Shown here: piece after piece, positions 52,061 to 61,062 of the stretch
Layout of the letters: each line of letters opens with the position of its first letter
Position numbering within the stretch: the stretch's first letter is position 1
Source of the DNA: an uncultured Flavobacterium sp.
GTDB lineage: Bacteria; Bacteroidota; Bacteroidia; Flavobacteriales; Flavobacteriaceae
Reading direction: 5' to 3'
DNA length: 64,000 nucleotides
NCBI RefSeq assembly: GCF_963422545.1
Contig: NZ_OY730251.1
Span: forward strand, 62,001-126,000
Made by a program: the position numbers and the translations under genes
Notes under the pieces: model-generated
Databases searched by the model: none
Told to the model about the DNA's origin: nothing
What the model saw: only the letters and a program-made list of their open reading frames with translations

Positions 52061-52969
52061 TTAAACGTTCTTCAAGTTGATAATTTCTTGCTCGGTCAAA
52101 AAGCGCCAGTTACCTCTAGGTAAGTTCTTTTTGGTCAAACCAGCAAATGATACACGGTCTATACGTAAAACATCGTAGTCAAAGTTTTCGAAAATTGCAC
52201 GAACAACTTTCACGTTTGATGAACGTAATTTAAGACCTACCTCGCTTTTTGCTTCTTTTTCAATATAACTTATTTCCTCAACAAATACGCGGTGTCCGTC
52301 AAGAACCAAACCTTTGCTAATTTTCTCTAAATCCTCAAATTTCAAGTTTTTATCTAATGAAACCTGATAGATTTTAGATGATTTCTGACTTGGTAAAGTA
52401 AATTTACGAATCATATCTGTATCGTTAGTAAACAACAACAAACCAGTAGTGTTTTTGTCCATTCTGCCAATCGGAGCAATTTTTGCCGTTGTAGAACCAC
52501 GTACCAATTCCAGAACATTACGATATTCCTGACCTTCGTCAAGAGCAGTCGTAAAGTTTTTAGGTTTGTTCAACAGGATGTATTCTTTCTTTTCAGGAGT
52601 CAAAACAACACCGTCAAAGTTTACAACATCGTTTAATTTTACTAAATAACCCATTTCAGTTACCGGAACGCCATTTACTTTTACGTTTCCAGATTGAATG
52701 TATATATCGGCATCACGACGCGAACAAACACCAGAATTAGAGATGTATTTGTTCAAACGAATTTCGTCTGCAGCTTTTTGTCTTTTTGGAGCCTGATTCT
52801 GTTTTTTGATTTTTTCCGCCTTTTCTTCTTCGGCAGCCTTAACAGCAGGTTTCACTTTTTTCGGCCCTTGAGCACGCTTCGCCATAGGAGGTTTTGGCTT
52901 GTTAGAGTTTGGCCTAGAGCTATTTGGTCTAGAACCGCCTCTTTTATTATTGCCTTCCTTATTGTTCAT
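52061..52969 (-). CDS. RsuA/RluB-family 23S/16S rRNA pseudouridine synthase
   Basis: 302 residues. A basic low-complexity N-terminus (about 1-68, Lys/Pro/Asn/Ala-rich) precedes an S4 RNA-binding domain (IRLNKYISNSGVCSRRDADIYIQSGNVKVNG) and the catalytic domain with the Asp in PIGRMDKNTTGLLLFTNDTD, then LRSSNVKVVRAIFENFDYDVLRIDRVSFAGLT. Basic tails of this kind are common on flavobacterial RNA-modifying enzymes. Confidence 0.92.
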   Translation of the reverse strand: MNNKEGNNKRGGSRPNSSRPNSNKPKPPMAKRAQGPKKVKPAVKAAEEEKAEKIKKQNQAPKRQKAADEIRLNKYISNSGVCSRRDADIYIQSGNVKVNGVPVTEMGYLVKLNDVVNFDGVVLTPEKKEYILLNKPKNFTTALDEGQEYRNVLELVRGSTTAKIAPIGRMDKNTTGLLLFTNDTDMIRKFTLPSQKSSKIYQVSLDKNLKFEDLEKISKGLVLDGHRVFVEEISYIEKEAKSEVGLKLRSSNVKVVRAIFENFDYDVLRIDRVSFAGLTKKNLPRGNWRFLTEQEIINLKNV

Positions 52970-53097
52970 AAATTCTGTAATTTGTGCAAAGATAGTTTAT
53001 TCTTGCTAAATAATCCTAAGTTCATTGTTCTTAGATTAATAGCTATGATTTTTTGAGGTTGCAGGAGCATCACAATTGGCTTTTTTTGGACATGTTT

Positions 53098-53169
53098 TCC
53101 CGCTTTTCGTTTTAATCTTTTATTTTTTTAAAGAAAAAATAAAAGGATTTCCACTTCAATCGGGGCTAG
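53098..53169 (+). repeat. Variable-core repeat, copy D
   Basis: TCCCGCTTTTCGTTTTAATCTTTT, hairpin ATTTTTTTAAAGAAAAAAT, then AAAAGGATTTCCACTTCAATCGGGGCTAG. The right flank is almost the same as copy A. The rest of 52970-53290 holds a GTGTAGATCTGTTTAAATC phrase and no gene. Confidence 0.8.
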
Positions 53170-53290
53170 TTTCAAGCAATTAGCTTCTTTTAAACATTTT
53201 AAGAAAAAGTTATAATACAGAGATTCACAAAGTTTAGAATAAAAAATCGGTGTAGATCTGTTTAAATCAGCATCATCTGTGTGCCATTCC

Positions 53291-54247
53291 TTAAAACTTC
53301 AAAAGCAAATTTTTCCCATGCCACAAAACACTCGGATTAATTAGAACAATGCAAAAAACGCCCGAAACAATCAGGAATTTTAAAACATTATGCAGTAATA
53401 AAAATTGTTCCTTAGAATTTGATTTCCATAGATAGAGCAAGAAAAACAACAAAACAATAAAACACACATAAAAGTAAATATCCATATAACCCACATCATA
53501 AATGTTGATCAGAATATAAACCGGAATCACTGTCAAAAATGTTAGAACCGTGATAATTTTTTTAGAAACCTTTTCGTTATAAAGTATAGGGATTGTTCTA
53601 TAATCATTAGCTAAATCACCTTTTAAATTCTCGAGGTCCTTTATCATTTCCCGAATTAGCAATAATAAAAACAAGAAAACTGCATGCGCCGATATCACTG
53701 CAAAATGACTCATGTGATCCTCAATTTCTTCAAACGAAATTTTGTTGTAGAAATACAATAGAATTGCAAAAAAAGGTAGAACTGCCAGAAATGCAGCTGT
53801 TAGATTACCAACAACTGGATATCTTTTTATTTTATGAGAGTAAAACCAAATCAGAAAAATGTATCCTGAAAAAAACAAAAAAGCGCGCCACGAAACAATC
53901 AAAGCCATTAAAGCTGCAATAAAATTAAGTGTAAAATAAACCGAAAGTTTTGTTTTTTGGCTCACCAATCGATCCAGCATTGATTTGTTTGGACGATTAA
54001 TTAAATCCTTTTGACTATCGTAAAAATTATTAATAATATACCCCGATGCAATAGTAATGGCAGAAGCAAAAACAATCAAAAACAAATTGAAATCAAGTAA
54101 AATATCAAGCGCTCTTTTCTCAGGAGCCAATATAAAAATGGCCGATAAATACTGTGCTAAAACAATAATCGGAATGTTGTAACCTCTTACAACAGAGAAC
54201 AAACTGATAATTTTCATCACTAAAAGTTTGTGTTGTCTGCTTAACAT
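53291..54247 (-). CDS. UbiA-family prenyltransferase
   Basis: 318 residues with about eight or nine membrane segments. The two Asp-rich motifs are NNFYDSQKDLINRPNKS and REMIKDLENLKGDLANDYRT. In flavobacteria this gene is usually annotated as geranylgeranylglycerol-phosphate geranylgeranyltransferase-like. Its neighbours make isoprenoid precursors, which fits a prenyl-diphosphate user, but the acceptor cannot be told. An ATG at 54217 is an alternative start. Confidence 0.85.
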   Translation of the reverse strand: MLSRQHKLLVMKIISLFSVVRGYNIPIIVLAQYLSAIFILAPEKRALDILLDFNLFLIVFASAITIASGYIINNFYDSQKDLINRPNKSMLDRLVSQKTKLSVYFTLNFIAALMALIVSWRAFLFFSGYIFLIWFYSHKIKRYPVVGNLTAAFLAVLPFFAILLYFYNKISFEEIEDHMSHFAVISAHAVFLFLLLLIREMIKDLENLKGDLANDYRTIPILYNEKVSKKIITVLTFLTVIPVYILINIYDVGYMDIYFYVCFIVLLFFLLYLWKSNSKEQFLLLHNVLKFLIVSGVFCIVLINPSVLWHGKNLLLKF

Positions 54248-54310
54248 TTTGTAATTAAATTTTTTGGAATTGAGGTGTAATTTAAGATTTTTTGTTGAAG
54301 GAACCTTAGA

Positions 54311-54901
54311 TCAAAGTTTATTTTTTAGTAATTCCTTAGAGCCAAAGCCTAATTTTCGAATACAGGCCAAAGCTTGTTTTTGAGTCATGTCGACTTCTTT
54401 GATGTCTTTTTTCTCTACAAAAACAACAGAACCACTCCACGGATTTGGAGCATTCGGAATAAAAACTGAAAAGTTGTTTTCGTTTATTTGTTCAATTAAA
54501 AAAGCAAATTGCAAACCTGCATCTGTAGGAACCAGAACGACTTTTAAATCCTGATTAGATTCAAAACCCATCATACTTTCATTTATGCTTTTCATAAAAG
54601 AATAACCAGGAACAAAGCTTAAAATTCCATCTTCTAATTTATGAATTAGTTTTTGTGCATATGTTGTTTTGGCTATTAAACCAGCTGCAATACAAATAAA
54701 GGCAATAATCAATATGGCTGCAATTTCCTCAATTGCCAATCCTAAAATCTTCACCTTTGGAAATTGATTTACAATAGGATGTGTGATTTTTTGAATGATA
54801 TGATATCCTTTTTCCAGAATAATCAATAATAAAACGAGTGGTGTCAGAAATAGAATCCCTCCTAAAAAAGTTGCCTTGATTATTTTAAAAATACTTTTCA
54901 T
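54311..54901 (-). CDS. DUF502 membrane protein
   Basis: 196 residues from the ATG at 54901. Two N-terminal membrane segments (KATFLGGILFLTPLVLLLIIL and AIEEIAAILIIAFICIAAGLIA) precede the conserved IPGYSFMKS-like FVPGYSFMKSINESMMGF and FSVFIPNAPNPWSGSVVFV. DUF502 pattern. Function unknown. Between the UbiA and mevalonate-kinase-like genes on the same strand. Confidence 0.88.
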   Translation of the reverse strand: MKSIFKIIKATFLGGILFLTPLVLLLIILEKGYHIIQKITHPIVNQFPKVKILGLAIEEIAAILIIAFICIAAGLIAKTTYAQKLIHKLEDGILSFVPGYSFMKSINESMMGFESNQDLKVVLVPTDAGLQFAFLIEQINENNFSVFIPNAPNPWSGSVVFVEKKDIKEVDMTQKQALACIRKLGFGSKELLKNKL

Positions 54902-54976
54902 ATTCAAGAGCTTTTTTTAGGGTTAAGGTTTTAAGAAAGTGTATTCAAATAATGAAAGTTTTTAGGAGATTCAATT

Positions 54977-55915
54977 TTAAAATTGATAAACAACTTCTAA
55001 TTTATAGTCTTTCAAAGCTGCTTTAGCACGTTCTAAATCTTCAGTAAAACCAAGAATATAACCGCCACCGCCAGAACCGCAAAGTTTTAAGTAATAATCG
55101 TTTGTGTCGATTCCGTTTTGCCAGATTCCGTGAAATTGTTCTGGGATCATTGGCTTAAAGTTATTTAAAACAACTTTAGACAGCTTTTTAGTATTGGTAA
55201 ACAAAGATTTCATGTCACCATGTAAAAAGTTTTCTACACAAGCATCAGTATATTTTACAAATTGGTTTTTAAGCATCGTACGGAAACCTTTATCCTTAAG
55301 GTTTTCCATAAAAATGTTTACCATTGGAGCCGTTTCTCCAACAATTCCAGAGTCTAATAAAAACACAGCGCCTTTTCCGTTAAAACTTTGGGTTGGAATA
55401 CCTGTTGCTTCAATATTATCTTTAGAATTGATTAAAATTGGGATACTCAAATAACTGTTTAAAGGATCTAAACCAGAACTTTTTCCGTGGAAAAAACTCT
55501 CCATTTGAGCAAATATATTTTTTAATTGTAATAGTTTTTCACGAGTTAAATTCTCTAAAACTGTTATTTTGTGTGTAGCATATTTATCATAAATAGCAGC
55601 AACAAGAGCACCGCTACTACCAACTCCGTATCCTTGTGGAATACTTGAGTCAAAATACATTCCGGTTTCAACATCATTTTTTAAATTTACTAAATCAAAA
55701 GCAACTAATTCAGGTTGTTCCGTTTGTAAAGTTTCAAGGTAAGATGCAAAACGTTTTAAACTTGCATTTGATGCTATTGCTTCTGCCGAAGGTTCTTCGG
55801 TTTTCTTCAACGCACCGTTGTAAAAATTATAAGGAATAGAAAGTCCTTTAGAGTCACGAATGATTCCGTATTCTCCAAAGAGTAATATTTTTGAGTAAAA
55901 TAATGGTCCTTTCAT
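54977..55915 (-). CDS. GHMP kinase, mevalonate-kinase-like
   Basis: 312 residues. SKILLFGEYGIIRDSKGLSIP at the N-terminus, ATP loop SSIPQGYGVGSSGALVAAIY (GHMP P-loop), catalytic region ESFFHGKSSGLDPLNSYLSIP and the C-terminal KLCGSGGGGYILGF. It should phosphorylate mevalonate (or phosphomevalonate) with ATP. The gene lies 47 bp behind mvaD. Confidence 0.9.
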   Translation of the reverse strand: MKGPLFYSKILLFGEYGIIRDSKGLSIPYNFYNGALKKTEEPSAEAIASNASLKRFASYLETLQTEQPELVAFDLVNLKNDVETGMYFDSSIPQGYGVGSSGALVAAIYDKYATHKITVLENLTREKLLQLKNIFAQMESFFHGKSSGLDPLNSYLSIPILINSKDNIEATGIPTQSFNGKGAVFLLDSGIVGETAPMVNIFMENLKDKGFRTMLKNQFVKYTDACVENFLHGDMKSLFTNTKKLSKVVLNNFKPMIPEQFHGIWQNGIDTNDYYLKLCGSGGGGYILGFTEDLERAKAALKDYKLEVVYQF

Positions 55916-55962
55916 GATGTATTTAATGTCTTTCTTAAAAATTTAATTAAAGATACGGAAAA

Positions 55963-57063
55963 TTATAATGCAATTGATCCGCTTCCAATTTTGTCGCAAA
56001 TGTACTGACCATTCTGGCAAAATACAACTAATTCGTCCTGAATAAATTGTAATACTTTTCCGATAACGTTTTCGGGATATAAAACATGAACATTTGCGCC
56101 GGCATCAAGCGTAAAACATACCGGAATCTGGGTTTCTTGTCTGAATTTCCAAATTGCATTTATAATTTGCAAGGTGTTTGGCTTCATCAAAATAAAATAT
56201 GGCATCGATGTCATCATCATAGCATGCAAAGTCAAAGCTTCACTTTCAACCACTTTTATGAATTCGTCTAAATTTCCGTTTTCAAAAATGGCAATTAATT
56301 GATCCAGATTTTCATGAGCCTGAGCAAAACGTCTTTCAGCGTAAGGGTGATTGTGCATCAAATCGTGCCCTACAGTGCTTGAAACTTGTTTTTCGCCTTT
56401 ATCAACCAATAAAATAGTATCCTGATAATTTTTGAAATTTTCATGAATCGTGTACGGAAATTCAACTCCAAATAAATCTGAACTTCCTTCAATATTTGCC
56501 TGATTTCCCCAAACAACTACATTTCCTTTTACACTTCGGCAGGCACTTCCAGAACCTAAACGCGCTAAAAATGATGCTTTTTGATAAAAATAATCATCGG
56601 TCATTTCAGGATTCAACAACTTTTCTAAGCTCATGAAATTCATTGCCAAAGCTGCCATTCCAGAAGCCGAAGATGCAATTCCTGAACTGTGAGGAAACGT
56701 ATTTTGTGTATCAATCGTAAAATGATATTCCTTTAAAAACGGAAGATAAACTTCAACTCTTTCTAGAAACTTCTGGATTTTTGGTTTGAAGTCTTCTTTT
56801 GGTTTTCCTTCAAAAAGTAAATCAAAAGAAAATCCATCTGTCACACTGAGCGGAGTCGAAACGCTTTTCTTAGAAAATCCCAATTTTGTAATCGTTTTGC
56901 AGTTATTCAAAGTAAAACTTACCGAAGGATTTGCCGGAATTTGATTGTCTTTTTTTCCCCAATATTTTACTAATGCAATATTGCTTGGAGCGCTCCATTC
57001 AAAATTTCCATTTTCGATGGTTGAAGTATATTTTTTAGGAATAAAATCAGTAGCTGTAAACAT
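55963..57063 (-). CDS. mvaD: Diphosphomevalonate decarboxylase
   Basis: 366 residues. WSAPSNIALVKYWGKKDNQIPANPSVSFTL, FPHSSGIASSASGMAALAMNFMSLE, RLGSGSACRSVKGNVVVWG and CFTLDAGANVHVLYP are the signature blocks. It makes isopentenyl diphosphate. Residues about 67-76 (SVSTPLSVTD), between the first two blocks, are encoded by a GTTTCGACTCCGCTCAGTGTGACA unit that elsewhere lies between genes. The frame is kept and all catalytic blocks are intact. Confidence 0.93.
   Translation of the reverse strand: MFTATDFIPKKYTSTIENGNFEWSAPSNIALVKYWGKKDNQIPANPSVSFTLNNCKTITKLGFSKKSVSTPLSVTDGFSFDLLFEGKPKEDFKPKIQKFLERVEVYLPFLKEYHFTIDTQNTFPHSSGIASSASGMAALAMNFMSLEKLLNPEMTDDYFYQKASFLARLGSGSACRSVKGNVVVWGNQANIEGSSDLFGVEFPYTIHENFKNYQDTILLVDKGEKQVSSTVGHDLMHNHPYAERRFAQAHENLDQLIAIFENGNLDEFIKVVESEALTLHAMMMTSMPYFILMKPNTLQIINAIWKFRQETQIPVCFTLDAGANVHVLYPENVIGKVLQFIQDELVVFCQNGQYICDKIGSGSIAL
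56839..56862 (-). repeat. CGACTCCGCTCAGTGTGACA repeat inside mvaD
   Basis: The 24-bp unit TGTCACACTGAGCGGAGTCG AAAC matches the family at 11470-11494 and 62963-63018 (GAGCGGAGTCGA core). It contributes about eight codons in frame. Confidence 0.75.
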
Positions 57064-57227
57064 GAATTATAAAATTTTGGCAAAGATAGTTTTTTCGCCA
57101 TAAAAGATATTTTTTTCAGCATATAAGTTACATGCGAAAATGTAAGACAAAGCTTAAACTAAGCCTGAACTTGCATGACTTCTATGGTTTAAACTTTCTT
57201 TTTGATTATTTTTGAAAAAAAAAGATC

Positions 57228-57710
57228 ATGAAATTGAATAAGATAACCAAAATTGCAATTGCTCTAATCGTTTGTTTAGCAGTGGGATATTCTGCAAGCA
57301 CTGTTACAAGACCAAGTGTTGAAACCTGGTATCCAACTATTATAAAGCCAACTTTTAATCCGCCCAATTGGATTTTTTTGCCTGTTTGGACAATACTTTA
57401 TATTTTCATGGCAGTTGCAGCAGGATTGGTTTGGGACAAAATAAGAGAGCAAAACGAAGAGGTGAAAAAAGCATTAGGTTTCTTTTTAATTCAGTTGACA
57501 TTGAATGCAATTTGGTCCTATATTTTCTTCGGATTAAAAAATCCAATGCTGGCCGTAATCGAAATTACGCTTTTATGGTTGATGATTTATGAAACCTATT
57601 TTAAGTTCATCAAAATCAATAAAATTGCCGGATATTTATTGATTCCGTATATGGCTTGGGTTGCTTTTGCAGGAATTTTGAATGCCAGTATTTGGTGGTT
57701 GAATAGATAA
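57228..57710 (+). CDS. TspO/MBR-family membrane protein
   Basis: 160 residues, five membrane segments and many Trp: WYPTIIKPTFNPPNWIFLPVWTILYIFMAVAAGLVW, NAIWSYIFFGLKNPMLAVIEI, WVAFAGILNASIWWLN. It binds tetrapyrroles or related ligands in the family. Single gene. Confidence 0.93.
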   Translation: MKLNKITKIAIALIVCLAVGYSASTVTRPSVETWYPTIIKPTFNPPNWIFLPVWTILYIFMAVAAGLVWDKIREQNEEVKKALGFFLIQLTLNAIWSYIFFGLKNPMLAVIEITLLWLMIYETYFKFIKINKIAGYLLIPYMAWVAFAGILNASIWWLNR

Positions 57711-57713
57711 AAT

Positions 57714-57775
57714 TTTTGTTTCAGGTTTCATGTTTTTTTAGTTTCATGTTTTCTTCGCCAATTCGGCTAAAGCCC
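57714..57775. repeat. TTTCAGGTTTCATG and TTCGGCTAAAGCC phrases
   Basis: Short dispersed phrases between TspO and the TPR gene, related to 29784-29810 and 33898-34046. Confidence 0.5.
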
Positions 57776-57806
57776 CGTGTCAGGTTTAATCAATACATTT
57801 TACTTT

Positions 57807-58766
57807 ATGAATAAATTCAAGGCTCTTATTATTGTATTATTTTTAATCTCATTTAAGATTTTTGCTTGTTTGAATGGAGATACTAAGGTTTTGAAAAATG
57901 GAGTTGAGATTTATTACGATGAACATGAATTAATTCCTATTGGACATAAGTTTAATGTGCAGAATTTTCCAGAATTGATTCAAGAACTCGAGACTCAATA
58001 TAAGAAAACAAACGATATTGATTATTTATCCGATAAAGGATATGTTTTAATTATTAGTGGAAAATATCAAGAAGCTTTAAAATTATATTTAGAGATTGAA
58101 AAATTAAAACCTAATCGATATTCTACAGCATCTAACCTTGGAACGCTGTATGAATTAATGGGAGAAAATGAAAAAGCATATGAATGGATTAAAAAATCGA
58201 TTCAGCTAAATCCGGAATCTCATAAAGGATCTGAATGGCTTCATTTGAAAATATTAGAAGCAAAAATCAAGGATCTTAAAGAGGTTTCAGGTGAATTTTT
58301 AATCAATACTACTTTTGGTTTAGAAATAGTTCCCAAAACAAAATTATCTAAGAAAGAGTTAGAAGATTTAGAGAAAGCGTTGTATTATCAATTAAACGAG
58401 CGTATCACTTTTATAAAACCAAAAGATCAAATTATTTCGGTTTTACTTTTTGAATTAGGAAATATTGCAATTTTAAATAAAGACTATTTGTCTGCTTCAG
58501 AAATATATGAGCTTTCAAAGAAATATGGATTTCAAGATGAATTGATTAACAAGAGAACAATACTTTGTTATGAGAGTTGGGTGCGATATTATTCGAGTAA
58601 AGCTGAAGAACTTGAAATAAAAAAAGGTGGTTCTTTTAGATTAGAAGGATACCAAATAGATGCAGTTGTGATTAGTTTGATTGTTGTATCAGTTTTGTTT
58701 TTGGGTTTATTGATTTATGTTATTATTCTTTTCAAAAAAAATAGAAAATTGAAGAAGATTACTTAG
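57807..58766 (+). CDS. TPR protein with C-terminal membrane anchor
   Basis: 319 residues from the ATG at 57807. Signal-like N-terminus (MNKFKALIIVLFLISFKIFAC), then tetratricopeptide repeats (YLSDKGYVLIISGKYQEALKLYLEIEKLKPNRYSTASNLGTLYELMGENEKAYEWIKKSIQLNPES), a helical region and one membrane helix near the end (about 290-312) with a basic tail. So the TPR domain is outside the cytoplasm. Partner unknown. Confidence 0.78.
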   Translation: MNKFKALIIVLFLISFKIFACLNGDTKVLKNGVEIYYDEHELIPIGHKFNVQNFPELIQELETQYKKTNDIDYLSDKGYVLIISGKYQEALKLYLEIEKLKPNRYSTASNLGTLYELMGENEKAYEWIKKSIQLNPESHKGSEWLHLKILEAKIKDLKEVSGEFLINTTFGLEIVPKTKLSKKELEDLEKALYYQLNERITFIKPKDQIISVLLFELGNIAILNKDYLSASEIYELSKKYGFQDELINKRTILCYESWVRYYSSKAEELEIKKGGSFRLEGYQIDAVVISLIVVSVLFLGLLIYVIILFKKNRKLKKIT

Positions 58767-58866
58767 GCAGTATTAAGTTTTCGGTTATTCAATTCGATTT
58801 CTTTAATGCTAAAACTTAGAGAATGTGTAAAGTCTTGTTAATTTATGCTTCTGGTTTATTGAAAAA

Positions 58867-60075
58867 TTAAATTGAATTTGCCAAAATAAACCCGCTTGTC
58901 CAGGCATTTTGAAAATTAAATCCGCCTGTAATAGCATCGATGTTTACAATTTCGCCAGCAAAATAAAGGTTTTCATGGATTTTACTTCCCATTGTTTTAA
59001 AGTTGATTTCTTTTAAATCGATTCCGCCTGCGGTTACAAATTCTTCTTTAAAAGTACTTTTTCCGTTTACCTTAAATTCTGCTTTTGTAAGCTGAAGCGT
59101 TAAATTTTGCAATTGAATTTTGGATAAATCGGCCCATTTGGTTTCTGCTTCAATTCCCGAAGCCAAAACCAAACTTTCCCATAAACGATTAGGAAACTCA
59201 AAAGGAGATTTTTTAGAAACGGCTTTTTTAGCGTGTTCTTGTTTTAAATCTTTCAGGATTTTTTCGGCATCTTCAGTATCAACATCATTTAGCCAATTAA
59301 CGAAAATGGTAAACTGATAATTTTTATCATGTAAAATACGTGCGCCCCAAGCCGAAAGTTTTAGAATCGCTGGGCCGCTCATTCCCCAATGCGTGATTAA
59401 CAAAGGTCCTGTTGATTCTAGTTTTGTATCTTTTACGTTTACTGTAACTTGTGCAGCAACGCCGGGTAATTCTTTAATTCGGGTATCTTTTATATTGAAA
59501 GTAAATAGGGAAGGAACAGGGCTCACAATGGCGTGTCCGTGTTGTTGAAGCATTTCCCAGATTTTAGGGTTGCTTCCGGTTGCTAATATTAATTTTTCGG
59601 CAGCAAAATTGTCGCTTTGTGTATCAATTTTCCAGTGATTTTCTTTTTTGAAAATAGATTGAACGCTTTGTCCGGTTAGTACTTTTATACCTAATTTTTC
59701 GGTTGCTTTTAGAAAACAATCAATTATGGTTTGAGAGGAATTCGAAACAGGAAACATTCTGCCGTCTTCTTCGATTTTTAATTCAACGCCATGTTTTTCG
59801 AACCATTCGATTGTATCTCCGGAACAAAATTGATGAAACGGACCTCGAAGTTCTTTTTCACCTCGTGGATAAAATTTAACTAATTCGTTTGGCTCAAAAC
59901 AAGCGTGCGTAACGTTGCAGCGTCCGCCACCGGAAACGCGGACTTTAGAAAGGACTTCTTTTCCTCTTTCTAAAATGGCAATTTTTAATTTTGGATTTTT
60001 CTCTGCAATATTAATTGCGGTGAAAAAACCTGCAGCGCCTCCGCCAACAATAATTATGTCGAAATTTTTGATCAT
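58867..60075 (-). CDS. HI0933/YhiN-type FAD-dependent oxidoreductase
   Basis: 402 residues from the ATG at 60075 (a longer frame from 60126 runs through a CACGAATTTCACGAATTGGC repeat). FAD motif FDIIIVGGGAAGFFTAINIAEK, VRVSGGGRCNVTHAC, EEDGRMFPVSNSSQTIIDC, LILATGSNPKIWEM, GPLLITHWGMSGPAILKLSAW and AGEIVNIDAITGGFNFQNAW are family signatures. Natural substrate unknown. Confidence 0.92.
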   Translation of the reverse strand: MIKNFDIIIVGGGAAGFFTAINIAEKNPKLKIAILERGKEVLSKVRVSGGGRCNVTHACFEPNELVKFYPRGEKELRGPFHQFCSGDTIEWFEKHGVELKIEEDGRMFPVSNSSQTIIDCFLKATEKLGIKVLTGQSVQSIFKKENHWKIDTQSDNFAAEKLILATGSNPKIWEMLQQHGHAIVSPVPSLFTFNIKDTRIKELPGVAAQVTVNVKDTKLESTGPLLITHWGMSGPAILKLSAWGARILHDKNYQFTIFVNWLNDVDTEDAEKILKDLKQEHAKKAVSKKSPFEFPNRLWESLVLASGIEAETKWADLSKIQLQNLTLQLTKAEFKVNGKSTFKEEFVTAGGIDLKEINFKTMGSKIHENLYFAGEIVNIDAITGGFNFQNAWTSGFILANSI

Positions 60076-60079
60076 ATTT

Positions 60080-60185
60080 TTTGAGTTGCCACGAATTTCA
60101 CGAATTGGCACTAATTTTTTTGCCACAGATTAAAATTATTTACACAGATTAAAAAAATCCTTTTAATCTGTATAATCTGGGGCTA
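60080..60185. repeat. CACGAATT and CACAGATTAAAATT repeats
   Basis: GCCACGAATTTCACGAATTGGCAC, GCCACAGATTAAAATTATTTACACAG and CCTTTTAATCTGTATAATCTGG: two dispersed repeat types side by side, between GDPD and the flavoprotein gene. Confidence 0.6.
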
Positions 60186-60192
60186 TTTTACT

Positions 60193-60870
60193 TTATAGTT
60201 TATCTGGAAAATCAGAAATGATTCCGTTTACTTTATAGCTTTTTATTCTTTGAATATCTTTTTCATCATCCACAGTCCAGGGTAGAACGTGAAAACCCTG
60301 TTCTTGTATTTGTTTTACGTTTTCAGAGTTTAATAACTGATAGTCCGGATGAATGGCGTGTGCTTTTATCAATTCGGCGAAAGCCAAAGCTGATTCAAGA
60401 TCAGTTTCGGTTAAAACGCCTATCTGAATTTTTGAATTTAAATTGGATGTTTCTTGCAGCAAATTCCAATCGAAACTTGAAACTATAAAATGATTGTAAT
60501 TCCAGTTTTTTTCTGAAATATATTCTTCAATTAGTGCGACAACTTTACCTGCAGTTCCTAAACCTTTTAATTCGACATTGATCAGACATTTTTTGTCAAC
60601 TAAATCAAAAACCTCATTTAAAGTTGGAATTTGGTGTTTTCCTTCAATCAAAAACGATTTTAATTCAGATAAAGAAAAAGTATTTACTGGACCTTTTCCG
60701 TTAGTTGTTCTGTCTATCGTTTCGTCGTGAATCACTATAATATGTCCGTCAGTGCTAAGGTGAACGTCGAGTTCAATTCCGTCAGCTTTTAGATCCAATG
60801 CTTTTTGAAAGGCTTTTAAGGTGTTTTCGGGTTCGTAGCCGTTGGCACCGCGATGTGCAATTTTTAGCAT
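60193..60870 (-). CDS. Glycerophosphodiester phosphodiesterase
   Basis: 225 residues. IAHRGANGYEPENTLKAFQKAL, GIELDVHLSTDGHIIVIHDETIDRTTNGKG, CLINVELKG and GFHVLPWTVDDEKDIQRI match GDPD: catalytic His pair, metal-binding Glu/Asp. No signal peptide, so cytoplasmic. It splits glycerophosphodiesters into glycerol-3-phosphate and an alcohol. Confidence 0.94.
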   Translation of the reverse strand: MLKIAHRGANGYEPENTLKAFQKALDLKADGIELDVHLSTDGHIIVIHDETIDRTTNGKGPVNTFSLSELKSFLIEGKHQIPTLNEVFDLVDKKCLINVELKGLGTAGKVVALIEEYISEKNWNYNHFIVSSFDWNLLQETSNLNSKIQIGVLTETDLESALAFAELIKAHAIHPDYQLLNSENVKQIQEQGFHVLPWTVDDEKDIQRIKSYKVNGIISDFPDKL

Positions 60871-60942
60871 ATTGAAGATTTTAACCGCAAAGGTCGCAAA
60901 GTTTTACGCAAAGGGCACAAGGAATGTGTAAAAAAGTTAGCC

Positions 60943-61003
60943 ACGAATTCACGAATTATTTTTGATAATCTTTGAAGATATAAATTCGTGAATTCGTGGC
61001 GGA
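60943..61003. repeat. GCCACGAATTCACGAATT hairpin
   Basis: Perfect 18-bp arms GCCACGAATTCACGAATT (from 60941) and AATTCGTGAATTCGTGGC around a 25-bp loop. It is followed by a second palindrome, GTAGACGCACTGCTGTGCGTCTCTAC (61014-61039), and preceded by AACCGCAAAGGTCGCAAAG (60880-60900). Confidence 0.75.
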
Positions 61004-61062
61004 AAAACTTTGTGTAGACGCACTGCTGTGCGTCTCTACATGGATATGCTGTGTGTTTAAAA

